A DNA stretch of 7,399 nt from an uncultured Ancrocorticia sp. (GTDB lineage: Bacteria; Actinomycetota; Actinomycetes; Actinomycetales; Actinomycetaceae): NCBI GenBank assembly GCA_905373325.1, contig CAJPTB010000086.1, forward strand, positions 1 through 7,399, in the 5' to 3' direction. Positions 1-6,459 of this stretch are shown in pieces (the stretch's first letter is position 1; every line of letters begins with the position of its first letter). A program made the translations under genes and the position numbers. The notes beneath the pieces are model-generated. The model did not search any database. It saw nothing but the letters and a program-made list of their open reading frames with translations, and was not told the DNA's origin.

Positions 1-8
1 GACATAGC

Positions 9-50
9 TGTTATCTAACTGTTTCAAGATGTTATCAGTTTGTTATCTAG
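9..50. repeat. Three direct TGTTATC repeats, possible operator
   Basis: TGTTATC occurs at 9-15, 30-36 and 41-47. The first and third copies extend to TGTTATCTA. Start-to-start distances are 21 and 11 bp, about two and one helical turns, so the three copies would face the same side of the helix. The stretch is AT-rich, in contrast to the GC-rich DNA around it. It lies beyond the 3' end of the kinase gene, so it may be the operator or promoter region of a gene to the left of the window, read on the minus strand as GATAACA repeats. The regulator is unknown and no clear -10/-35 pair is visible. Confidence 0.4.
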
Positions 51-236
51 TGCGCAAGGCGGTCCGCGGAGGAAAATCTGCCCTATGTGCGCGGCGCTCG
101 AGACTGCCGGGAAGCGGCCGTTGCGTAGGCCGACGCGAGGATGCCAAAGGCCGACGGCGAGCGGGAGCGGCTGGCGGCACAGGCCCGCTCGGAGCGGCGA
201 CGATGGGTTTTGGCGAGGCCTCGCGAAGGGTGCGCC
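51..236. other. Intergenic stretch with no supported gene
   Basis: This stretch follows the stop codon of the minus-strand kinase gene. All frames give short Arg/Gly/Pro-rich translations without recognisable domains. It holds a perfect 12-bp palindrome, GCGAGGCCTCGC, at 213-224, 13 bp beyond the kinase stop. The palindrome has no loop and no U-tract, so it is not a standard intrinsic terminator. A GGAGGA at 68-73 precedes an ATG at 85 that opens a 60-codon frame (85-267), but nothing else supports a gene there. Confidence 0.5.
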
Positions 237-1223
237 TCAGGCTTCGGCGAATGTCGAAAAGCTGTAGGCGTCGTAGGCGAGAGCCAGTTCCTCGCGCGTG
301 GGCGGATTGACGCCGGGGCGGGAGACGGATATGGAAGCGGCTGCCGCCGCGTATGCGCCGAGAGTCTCCAAGTTCGTCGGCGAGATCGCCGCCAGCCGAT
401 CGCGATTGGCGGCGCCGCTGAGAGAGATGCGCGTGATCCCGTCGATGAGCGCGGCGAAGAAGGCGTCGCCGGCGCCTGAGGAGTTGACGACGTCGACCTG
501 CCTCGCGGGAACGTGAATCGTTTCGCCGGCGGCTGAATACATGAGAGCCCCTTCGCTCCCGCATGTGACGACCGCCAGGAGAACCCCCGATTCCAGCCAT
601 CGTCCGGCGACCTCTTCGATGCTCGCGTTCGGTCCGTAGACGAGTGCGATGTCCTCGTCGGAGGACTTCACGACGTCGGCGTACCCGGCGAAGCTCTCGA
701 CGACGGCGCGCGCCTCGCGGATGTCCCCCAAAAGGGCCGGGCGGACATTCGGATCGTAGAAGACCGTGACGTTCTCGCGCAGCTCTTCGACCCAGTTGCG
801 CACCTTTGCGGCGCCCGGCTGGAGGTGGCAGGCGGCCGAGCCGAAAGCCAGGGACTGAGGATCGAGGAGGTCGAGGTCGAGCTTGCAGGCGCCGGAGAAC
901 GGTTTGTCTTGTATGTCCCAGGTGAAGTCGAACGAATAGCTTGCGCTTCCCGATGCGTCGAGGCTCACGTGGCTGACCGACGTCGGATTGGTCCGCTCGC
1001 CGTCGGCGCGAAGCCAAAGCTCCAAGCCGTTGGAGGCGGCGTACTCGGCGAGGATCCGCCCGTTGGCGTCCAGTCCGAAGTCGGTCACCAGTCGGGTTGT
1101 GCGGCCCAGATGCCGCAGACCGATGGCCACGTTGAGCATCGCGCCGCCGGGGGTGAGGCGGGTCGAGCCGTCCGGCGCCGTGATCTTGTTGATGAGCGAT
1201 TCGCCGATGAGAAGCACGCTCAT
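237..1223 (-). CDS. PfkB-family carbohydrate kinase, fructokinase-like
   Basis: A 328-residue cytoplasmic kinase predicted to transfer phosphate from ATP to a sugar, most likely fructose or a related hexose. The N-terminal PfkB signature is visible as GGAMLNVAIGLRHLG (residues 26-40). DPNVRP (157-162) and VVKSSDED (184-191) match the middle of the family. The C-terminal signature NSSGAGDAFFAAL (247-259) contains the anion hole GAGD, with Asp253 as the expected catalytic base. The length is normal for the family. The ATG start overlaps the xseB stop (ATGA, 4 bp). AGGGAG lies 5 nt before the start, inside the last xseB codons, so translation is probably coupled to xseB. The family assignment is firm. 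The substrate is inferred; other sugars or nucleosides remain possible. An association with exonuclease VII is functionally unexpected. Confidence 0.9.
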   Translation of the reverse strand: MSVLLIGESLINKITAPDGSTRLTPGGAMLNVAIGLRHLGRTTRLVTDFGLDANGRILAEYAASNGLELWLRADGERTNPTSVSHVSLDASGSASYSFDFTWDIQDKPFSGACKLDLDLLDPQSLAFGSAACHLQPGAAKVRNWVEELRENVTVFYDPNVRPALLGDIREARAVVESFAGYADVVKSSDEDIALVYGPNASIEEVAGRWLESGVLLAVVTCGSEGALMYSAAGETIHVPARQVDVVNSSGAGDAFFAALIDGITRISLSGAANRDRLAAISPTNLETLGAYAAAAASISVSRPGVNPPTREELALAYDAYSFSTFAEA

Positions 1224-1762
1224 TTCTTCTCCCTGCCCGATCCGCGCTCGGCGCCTTCGACGTCCGACGCCCTTCGCGCCGATCGTCCGCCCCCGGATTC
1301 GCCCTGGCCGGCCGTCGATTCGCCTTGGCCTGCACCCGATTCGCCTTGGTCTGCGCCCGATTCGCCCCCGGGTCCCTCTGCCTCGGCGCCGCCGCGTGCG
1401 GCGGCCAGGCGCTCGCGGGCGCCGTCAAGCCAGTCTTGGCAGTGCCGCACAAGCTGCTCGCCGATTTCCCACAGTCGGAGCGACTCTTCGAGGGGGATCG
1501 ACCCCTGTTCGAGGCGGACGACGATTTCGACGAGCCGAGACCTGGCTTCCTCATAGCTGAAGGCGTCAATGCCCTCGAGGAGCCCGTCACCGCGGACATG
1601 GCTTTCGCTGCGGCCGCTTGCTTCGCTCCGGGGTTCGTTCCCGTCGCTCCGGGTTCCGCTCTCTCCGCTTCGGGAGTCGCTCTCTTTGCTCTGGGGCCCG
1701 CCTCCTTCGCGCTTGGGCTCGACGTCGGCGCCCTCTCCATTAAGGGCGTTCTTCTTGGGCAT
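1220..1762 (-). CDS. xseB: Exodeoxyribonuclease VII small subunit, with long low-complexity tails
   Basis: Small subunit of exonuclease VII, which binds XseA to form the cytoplasmic nuclease that degrades single-stranded DNA to oligonucleotides. The conserved helical core lies at about residues 66-123: FSYEEARSRLVEIVVRLEQG, then SIPLEESLRLWEIGEQLV, then CQDWLDGARERLAA. The family is usually about 70-90 residues, but this protein has 180. Residues 1-65 are charged and Ser/Gly/Glu/Arg-rich. Residues 124-180 are Gly/Glu/Ser-rich and contain heptapeptide repeats of GESGAGQ type (133-160). I chose the ATG at 1762 because AAGGAGGA sits 4 nt upstream and the core follows in frame. The same frame stays open further upstream, but that part overlaps xseA. 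The start overlaps the xseA end by 23 bp and the stop overlaps the kinase start by 4 bp, so the three genes probably form one operon. The tails look disordered; their function is unknown. Confidence 0.88.
   Translation of the reverse strand: MPKKNALNGEGADVEPKREGGGPQSKESDSRSGESGTRSDGNEPRSEASGRSESHVRGDGLLEGIDAFSYEEARSRLVEIVVRLEQGSIPLEESLRLWEIGEQLVRHCQDWLDGARERLAAARGGAEAEGPGGESGADQGESGAGQGESTAGQGESGGGRSARRASDVEGAERGSGREKK
1283..1366 (-). repeat. 21-bp tandem repeat inside xseB
   Basis: On the plus strand, units beginning GATTCGCC start at 1296, 1317, 1338 and, partially, 1359, with a period of 21 bp. They encode heptapeptides in the XseB C-terminal tail: GESGADQ, GESGAGQ, GESTAGQ and the diverged GESGGGR. 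The period is a multiple of three, so gain or loss of units by slippage would change tail length without breaking the frame. Confidence 0.8.
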
Positions 1763-3083
1763 GCTTTCCTCCTTGTGGAGCGGCTGCGGTGAGATTGTCT
1801 TGGTTGGCGGCGAGGCCCTCTTCGGCGAAGGCCCTGCCCTGTTCGGCGACGGCGGCGACGGCAAGGGAGAGCCGGCCCCGCGCGAGGACCGCTTCGACCT
1901 CTTGGCCCGTGCGGACGTCGGCGGCGTTTGAGACAACGGCCCCTTCTGAGAGCAGGATTGAATACCCGCGGTCGAGAGTGGCCTGGGGGGAGAGAGCCCG
2001 CAGATTTGCGACTGCTGCGGCGAGTTCGCCCGCTGCGTCGGCGATTGCGCGATCGACGTGCGTCCGCATCCATCGGGCGAGGGAGAGCAAGTCTTCTTCG
2101 CGCACGTCGACAATCGTTTCGGGGAAGGCCAAAGCGGGCCGCGCGCGAATGGAGTCGAGCTCGCTTTGCGCCCGGTCAAGGCGCGCCTGCACGGCGGATC
2201 GGCCGCGACGGGCCGCCTCGGCGATCGTCGCCAGCTCCTCGGCGACGTCGGGGACGATGCGTTTTGCCGCGTCGGTGGGCGTCGATGCCCGCAAGTCTGC
2301 GACGAGGTCGAGGATCGGGCTGTCGCCCTCGTGCCCGATCGCCGAAACGACCGGTTTCTTCGCCTTTGCGACGGCGCGCACAAGCCTTTCGTCGGAGAAG
2401 GGAAGCAGATCCTCAACGCTCCCTCCGCCTCGTGCGAAGACGACGACGTCGACGCCGGGGGCTTCCTCCAGCGACTCCAACGCCTCGATCATCGCTTCGA
2501 CGGCGCCTTCGCCTTGCACCCTGACCTCGCGCACGTCGAACCGCGCCGCAGGCCAACGGCCGAGGACGTTGACGAGGACGTCTTCGCGCGCTTTGGTGTT
2601 GCGCCCGCATATGAGCCCGATCTTCCCGGGAAGGAAAGGAACCTTCGTTTTACGCTCGGCTGAGAACAGGCCTTCGGCGGCGAGCCGAGATTTCAACTGT
2701 TCGATTCTGGCCAGAATGTCGCCCAGTCCGACGGGGCGAACCTCGTCCGCCCATAGCGAAAGGCTCCCGTTGACCTCGTAAAAGTCCGGTTTGGCGCACA
2801 CCACCGCCCGGCTGCCGGGCTCGATCGCCGCCGGAAGAAGGTAAGCCATGATCTTGACCGTGATGGAAACGTTGGCTTCGAGGTCGCGCAAGGTGAAGAA
2901 CTGGACTTTCGCCCCGGGGCGGCGCTGAAGCGTGATGACCTCCCCTTCGACCCACAGGCGTGACATGGCGGCGACGTATTCCCGAATCTTCATCGACAGC
3001 ACGCGCAGGGGCCACGGCCGATCGGGGGTGGTCTGGGCGGCAAGCTGGGGAAGCTCCTCCGGCACCGGAATTTTTTGTGCCAT
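1740..3083 (-). CDS. xseA: Exodeoxyribonuclease VII large subunit
   Basis: Catalytic subunit of exonuclease VII, a cytoplasmic nuclease that processes single-stranded DNA from either end in repair and recombination. The 447 residues are a usual length. An N-terminal OB-fold (about 22-117, with WVEGEVI at 44-50) precedes the catalytic domain. Conserved motifs are ARED (165-168), [18 protein letters not shown] (217-234) and SAIGHEGD (247-254). Asp168, Arg218, His251 and Asp254 correspond to the catalytic residues known in E. coli XseA. A helical region (about 280-360), [14 protein letters not shown] (364-377) and a C-terminal beta segment follow. The ATG at 3083 has no Shine-Dalgarno; the start lies between two A6 runs, which may keep the mRNA open. 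It is the first gene of a probable xseA-xseB-kinase operon and is divergent to ispH across 121 bp. Confidence 0.95.
   Translation of the reverse strand: MAQKIPVPEELPQLAAQTTPDRPWPLRVLSMKIREYVAAMSRLWVEGEVITLQRRPGAKVQFFTLRDLEANVSITVKIMAYLLPAAIEPGSRAVVCAKPDFYEVNGSLSLWADEVRPVGLGDILARIEQLKSRLAAEGLFSAERKTKVPFLPGKIGLICGRNTKAREDVLVNVLGRWPAARFDVREVRVQGEGAVEAMIEALESLEEAPGVDVVVFARGGGSVEDLLPFSDERLVRAVAKAKKPVVSAIGHEGDSPILDLVADLRASTPTDAAKRIVPDVAEELATIAEAARRGRSAVQARLDRAQSELDSIRARPALAFPETIVDVREEDLLSLARWMRTHVDRAIADAAGELAAAVANLRALSPQATLDRGYSILLSEGAVVSNAADVRTGQEVEAVLARGRLSLAVAAVAEQGRAFAEEGLAANQDNLTAAAPQGGKHAQEERP
1763..1774 (-). promoter_or_regulatory. Strong ribosome binding site of xseB
   Basis: Read on the minus strand, AAGGAGGA (1774-1767) is followed by a 4-nt spacer and the ATG at 1762. 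This near-consensus Shine-Dalgarno lies inside the last codons of xseA. It fixes the xseB start and rules out the longer upstream frame. It is the strongest ribosome binding site in the window. Confidence 0.8.
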
Positions 3084-3117
3084 AGCGAAATTTTTTCACA
3101 GGCGCCAAGCGCGGGGC

Positions 3118-3160
3118 TGTGTCCTAGTTCCCATTCTTTGTTGTGCCCTAGTTCCCATTC
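3118..3160. repeat. 19-bp direct repeat in the xseA/ispH divergent promoter region
   Basis: TGTG(T/C)CCTAGTTCCCATTC occurs at 3118-3136 and 3142-3160, differing at one base, with a 24-bp start-to-start period. It lies between the divergent starts of xseA (3083) and ispH (3205). It could be a pair of operator sites for one regulator acting on either or both genes, or a copy of a genome-wide intergenic repeat. I do not recognise the motif as a known box; it is not a LexA-type palindrome. Confidence 0.7.
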
Positions 3161-3192
3161 CGATCGTCTCGCGCTCGATATCCGCGGCGCAC

Positions 3193-3204
3193 TACCCTAG
3201 ACAC
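3193..3204 (+). promoter_or_regulatory. Probable leaderless promoter (-10 box) of ispH
   Basis: TACCCT (3193-3198) fits the actinobacterial -10 pattern TAnnnT. Six bases, AGACAC, separate it from the GTG at 3205, which would place transcription start on the start codon itself. No Shine-Dalgarno precedes the GTG, as expected of a leaderless mRNA. I see no convincing -35 element. Confidence 0.55.
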
Positions 3205-4335
3205 GTGAATGACCAACAAGCGTCGGCCGCCCCGGCGGAGAAGGCGGTTTCCCTTGCGGGAGCCTCGGCTTTCCCCGACCGGATCCCCTCCGTTCCCGGA
3301 AAGGACGGACGCCGGATTCTCATCGCAACGCCGCGAGGGTACTGCGCGGGCGTCGATCGCGCGGTCGACGCCGTCGAGAAGGCCCTCGAGCTCTATGGGG
3401 CTCCCGTGTATGTCCGCAAAGAGATCGTCCACAACAAGTACGTTGTGGAGACCCTTTCGCGAAGGGGGGCGATTTTCGTCTCCGAGACGGAGGAGGTCCC
3501 CGAAGGCGCACGGGTCGTCTTTTCGGCGCACGGGGTCTCGCCGGCGGTTCACGCCGAGGCCGCCGCGCGCAGCCTTCAGACGATCGACGCGACCTGCCCT
3601 CTGGTGACGAAGGTTCACAAGCAGGCCGTCCGTTTCGCCAAGGACGACTACGACATTCTGCTCATCGGCCACACGGGCCACGAGGAGGTCGAGGGCACCC
3701 AGGGCGAGGCCCCCGAACACATTCAGGTGGTCAACGGGCCGGAGGAGGTCGACGGCATCGAGGTGCGGGACCCTGACAAAGTCGTGTGGATCTCCCAGAC
3801 CACCCTTTCGGTCGATGAGACGCTCAAAACGGTCAAGCGCCTGCGCGAGAGGTTCCCGAACCTCGTCGATCCGCCCTCGGACGACATTTGCTACGCGACG
3901 CAGAACCGCCAGGGCGCGGTCAAGGCTATGGCGCCCGAATGCGACGCGGTCATCGTGGTCGGGTCCGCGAACTCCTCGAACTCGGTGCGATTGGTTGAGG
4001 TGGCCCTCGAAGCGGGCGCCGGCAAGGCGTATCGCGTGGATCGCGCCGAGGAAGTGCGAGACGAATGGTTGGAGGGGGTGAAGACCGTGGGATTGACGTC
4101 CGGCGCCTCCGTCCCCGAGATTCTTGTGCGCGACGTCGTCGAGCGCTTGGCCGAGATCGGCTTCACTCAGGTGGACCCGGTGCAGACTGCCTCCGAAGAC
4201 ATCCGCTTCTCTCTTCCGAAGAATCTTCGCGCCGATCTCAAAGCGACGGGCGTTCAGCCGGACCGCCCCCACAAGGTGCGTGAGCGCGCCGGAAGAGCGC
4301 GTGAGCGCACCGAGAGGACGGGCATTTCGCAGTGA
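3205..4335 (+). CDS. ispH: 4-hydroxy-3-methylbut-2-enyl diphosphate reductase (IspH/LytB)
   Basis: The last enzyme of the MEP isoprenoid pathway: a cytoplasmic iron-sulfur protein that reduces HMBPP to IPP and DMAPP. All three cluster-binding cysteines are present: Cys47 in [14 protein letters not shown], Cys131 in [11 protein letters not shown] and Cys229 in DDICYATQ. Substrate-pocket motifs are VHN (His76), SAHGV (His109), [11 protein letters not shown] (His159, Glu161), ANSSNS (255-260) and LTSGAS (297-302). The GTG at 3205 is the only in-frame start I find after the intergenic region and before the first motif. It gives 376 residues, with about 33 extra at the N-terminus. The C-terminus carries a basic tail with a duplicated heptad, [14 protein letters not shown] (358-371), encoded by a 21-bp repeat. 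It overlaps the next gene by 4 bp. Function is very secure; the exact N-terminus is less so. Confidence 0.96.
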   Translation: MNDQQASAAPAEKAVSLAGASAFPDRIPSVPGKDGRRILIATPRGYCAGVDRAVDAVEKALELYGAPVYVRKEIVHNKYVVETLSRRGAIFVSETEEVPEGARVVFSAHGVSPAVHAEAAARSLQTIDATCPLVTKVHKQAVRFAKDDYDILLIGHTGHEEVEGTQGEAPEHIQVVNGPEEVDGIEVRDPDKVVWISQTTLSVDETLKTVKRLRERFPNLVDPPSDDICYATQNRQGAVKAMAPECDAVIVVGSANSSNSVRLVEVALEAGAGKAYRVDRAEEVRDEWLEGVKTVGLTSGASVPEILVRDVVERLAEIGFTQVDPVQTASEDIRFSLPKNLRADLKATGVQPDRPHKVRERAGRARERTERTGISQ

Positions 4336-5030
4336 AAGGGGAACGCTCCGCGAGCCCGACGCCGGAGACGGCAGAACTCGCTCGCCGTTTGTTCGCGGAT
4401 TTGAGGGCTGCCGCCGACGGCGAACGCGCCGCGCAGATGGCAGCCTACATGCGCGACCAGTTTCGCTACCTCGGCGTGCAAACCCCGGCCCGCCGCAAGA
4501 TTTCGAGGCCGTTCTTGAACGCCGCGAAGAAGGAGCGCCTTCTCGACTGGGACTTCGTCGATGCCTGTTGGCAGGCCGAGGAGCGCGAGTTCCAATACGT
4601 CGCCGCCGACTACCTGCGGAAGGTGCGCCATCTTCTGACCGTCGCGGACCTGCCGAGGATCCGCGGTCTGGCGGTGACGAAGCCGTGGTGGGACACGGTT
4701 GATTCGCTTGACGCGACGGTGGGAAGCGTCGTCGCGCAGTCGGCCGAGGGGCGCGAGCTGATCCTGAAGTGGGCGCGCGACGAAAGCATGTGGGTGCGAC
4801 GTTTGGCGATCGACCATCAGCTGCAACGCAAGGAAAGCACCGACGTCGAACTGCTTTCGTCGATCATCGAGGCCAACCTCGGCTCGGGGGAGTTTTTCAT
4901 TGACAAGGCCGTCGGCTGGGCGCTGCGGGACTATTCGAAAACGGATCCCGAGTGGGTCCGCGCGTTCATCGCGGAGCACAGGCAGGGCATGGCCGCCCTC
5001 GCCATTCGGGAAGCGAGCAAGTATCTCTGA
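4332..5030 (+). CDS. alkD: AlkD-like DNA alkylation repair glycosylase
   Basis: A 232-residue protein of the AlkD family: all-helical HEAT-like repeat DNA glycosylases that remove positively charged alkylated bases such as N3-methyladenine and N7-methylguanine. Residues matching the active site of Bacillus cereus AlkD are present: Trp120 and Asp124 in KPWWDTVD, Arg157 in MWVRRLAI and Trp196 in [17 protein letters not shown]. The N-terminal helix [13 protein letters not shown] (37-49) also matches the family. The GTG at 4332 overlaps the ispH stop (GTGA). Ribosome-binding sequence is weak, so re-initiation after ispH is likely. Starting at the ATG at 4437 instead would delete the first helix, which makes the GTG preferable. 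It is probably co-transcribed with ispH. Substrate range is inferred from the family. Confidence 0.9.
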   Translation: MKGERSASPTPETAELARRLFADLRAAADGERAAQMAAYMRDQFRYLGVQTPARRKISRPFLNAAKKERLLDWDFVDACWQAEEREFQYVAADYLRKVRHLLTVADLPRIRGLAVTKPWWDTVDSLDATVGSVVAQSAEGRELILKWARDESMWVRRLAIDHQLQRKESTDVELLSSIIEANLGSGEFFIDKAVGWALRDYSKTDPEWVRAFIAEHRQGMAALAIREASKYL

Positions 5031-5044
5031 ACCGGCCCGCTGGC
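5031..5044. other. Convergent junction without a clear terminator
   Basis: Only 14 bp separate the alkD stop (5028-5030, plus) from the rmuC stop (5047-5045, minus). The only structure is a 4-bp GGCC/GGCC stem (5034-5037 with 5042-5045) around a 4-base loop, with no U-tract on either side. Neither gene has an evident intrinsic terminator here, so the transcripts may overlap in antisense or end by Rho. Confidence 0.5.
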
Positions 5045-6277
5045 CTAATCTTCAAGTTCGTCGATGATCTCCGCAGCGGTGAACGAGCGGACGTGCGCGG
5101 ATTCGCCGTCGAGCGTCTGCGGCGTTTCGATGCTCGTCTCGATCGATTCGAATTGGCTCGCCGTCTGAATCAGCCTGCTGTTGAGAGAAGCGATCGTCTT
5201 GTTGTAGTTGCTGACGGCCGAGCGCAGCGAGCCCCCGAGTTTGTCGACGTGGTTAGCAACCGTCCCGATCCTTTTGACGAGGGTGCGGCCCAGGGCGAGG
5301 ATCTCCTGAGCCTCCTCGGTCACCCGGGCCGAGGACCAAACCGCTGCCACAGACCGCAGGAGCGCGAGGAGGGAGCTTGGAGTGGCCGGGGCGATTCCGG
5401 ATGTGAGGGCGTCTTCCAGGATGGTCGGATCGCCGGCCAAGGCTTGCGACAGAAGCGACTCTGCAGGGAGGAACATGACGGTGATTCGGGGGGACCCCGG
5501 AAACTCGGCAGGATAGTCGCGTTTGGCGAGCTCTTTGACGTGAGCCCGGACCGCGCGGGCGTGCTCGGCGACGAGCTCGGAACGCCGAGCCTCGGAAAAC
5601 TGGTCGGTTCCTTCGATTTCCTGTGCTTTGAGCAGCGCTGTGAGGGGAACTTTCGCGTCGACGGCGATGTGTGCGCCTCCCGGAAGATGCACGGTCATGT
5701 CGGGGCGCGCCGCGGACGCGCCGGCCCCGTTCGTCGTCGAAACGTTCTGTTGCTCGGAGAAATCGGTGTGCTTGAGCATGCCCGCAGACTCGACGATGCG
5801 CCGCAGTTCCACCTCGCCCCAGGTTCCCCGCGAGGAGACGGACGTCAAGGCGGCGCGCAGCGACGTCGTCTCCCGGGCAAGTTCCCGGTGAGCCGAGGCC
5901 GTCGCCGAAAGCTGCTCGCGCACAGCCGCATCCTGAGCAGCCTGCTTGGCCTGCATGGACGCGACCCTCTCGGTCATGTCTTTGAGCCTTGCGGACAGCG
6001 GTTCGATCATCCTCAGGAGCGCCTGTTCGTTTCTGGCCCGCTGGGAGAGCTCGACGTTTTCGCGTTCGAGCACGTCCGCTCGGCCGGTCGCTTCGGCTGC
6101 CGCCGCCTGCCATCGCGTGGCGTCCGCCTGGGCCAGCCCGAGCTCCGTCCTGTGATGCGAGGAGTCCTCATCGTTTTGACTGCGCGTTCGGTCCAGCGAA
6201 ACATAGTGGCCGAGGCCGAATCCAGAAGCGAAAACGGCAAGAAGGAGAAGCACGAGGAGCAATGCTGGAATCTGCAT
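5045..6277 (-). CDS. rmuC: RmuC-family DNA recombination protein, membrane-anchored
   Basis: A 410-residue RmuC homologue. This family limits inversions and rearrangements at short inverted repeats in E. coli and has a predicted PD-(D/E)xK nuclease fold. A single transmembrane segment (about 3-26, leucine-rich) is followed by a helical, probably coiled-coil region (about 40-145). The RmuC core follows: GTWGEVELRRIVESAGM (151-167), RPDMTVHLPGG (191-201), AVDAKVPL (205-212) and VMFLPAES (267-274). After that come PATPSSLLALLRSVAAVW (297-314) and LRSAVSNYN (351-359). Asp193, Asp207 and Lys209 are the likely nuclease-motif residues. I chose the ATG at 6277 because the membrane segment starts directly after it; the frame is open further upstream but Arg/Gly-rich and unlike the family. 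No Shine-Dalgarno is seen. GATGAT lies 6 nt before the ATG, a poor match to a leaderless -10. Confidence 0.92.
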   Translation of the reverse strand: MQIPALLLVLLLLAVFASGFGLGHYVSLDRTRSQNDEDSSHHRTELGLAQADATRWQAAAAEATGRADVLERENVELSQRARNEQALLRMIEPLSARLKDMTERVASMQAKQAAQDAAVREQLSATASAHRELARETTSLRAALTSVSSRGTWGEVELRRIVESAGMLKHTDFSEQQNVSTTNGAGASAARPDMTVHLPGGAHIAVDAKVPLTALLKAQEIEGTDQFSEARRSELVAEHARAVRAHVKELAKRDYPAEFPGSPRITVMFLPAESLLSQALAGDPTILEDALTSGIAPATPSSLLALLRSVAAVWSSARVTEEAQEILALGRTLVKRIGTVANHVDKLGGSLRSAVSNYNKTIASLNSRLIQTASQFESIETSIETPQTLDGESAHVRSFTAAEIIDELED

Positions 6278-6447
6278 GAATCGATCATCGCACGAGTCTC
6301 CGACGCTTTTCGGCCGATCGTCTCCGCCTCCGGGCAGACGCCCGCTCGCCGTCGTCCGAGAACCGCTCGACGGCACGGCCGCGCTCAATCCAACGGCAGC
6401 CTGCCGCCCGGCTAGTCGAATGGCGCTTGCGCGACGCATCCCCTCGA

Positions 6448-6459
6448 TACAATCGGCGC
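6448..6459 (+). promoter_or_regulatory. Probable leaderless promoter (-10 box) of the MFS transporter gene
   Basis: TACAAT (6448-6453) is a good -10 hexamer. It is separated from the GTG at 6460 by six bases, CGGCGC, the same geometry as upstream of ispH. TTGCGC (6427-6432) could be a -35 element with a short 15-bp spacer. No Shine-Dalgarno precedes the GTG. The rest of the rmuC/transporter intergenic region (6278-6447) shows only short inverted repeats. Confidence 0.55.

Noticed and set aside
213..224. Perfect palindrome GCGAGGCCTCGC after the kinase gene
   Set aside because: There is no loop and no U-tract, so it cannot be called a terminator. A 12-bp palindrome in GC-rich DNA may be chance.
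85..267. 60-codon plus-strand frame preceded by GGAGGA
   Set aside because: The spacing to the ATG (11 nt) is long, the product is Arg/Gly-rich without motifs, and it overlaps the 3' end of the kinase gene. It was not called without further support.
43..2073. 676-codon open frame on the minus strand
   Set aside because: It overlaps the kinase, xseB and xseA genes in another frame. Its translation is Arg/Pro/Ser-rich with no domain, as expected of a shadow frame in GC-rich DNA.
1763..2416. In-frame upstream extension of xseB
   Set aside because: It lies wholly inside xseA in another frame and is Pro/Ser/Arg-rich. The strong ribosome binding site at 1767-1774 fixes the start at 1762.
2932..3204. 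Upstream in-frame extension of ispH
   Set aside because: It runs through the 5' part of xseA and the divergent promoter region. IspH homology begins only after 3205, and a -10 box lies directly before the GTG.
3148..4272. 374-codon minus-strand frame antisense to ispH
   Set aside because: The ispH frame shows all family motifs; the antisense translation has none.
6331..6374. Inverted repeats CGGGC/GCCCG (6331-6344) and GCCGTCG/CGACGGC (6348-6374) between rmuC and the transporter gene
   Set aside because: The arms are only 5 and 7 bp in very GC-rich DNA, and their placement is not tied to either promoter. Too weak to call operators.
4952..6415. 487-codon plus-strand frame antisense to rmuC
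   Set aside because: The minus-strand frame encodes a clear RmuC protein. The plus-strand frame is Arg/Gly-rich and has no recognisable domain.
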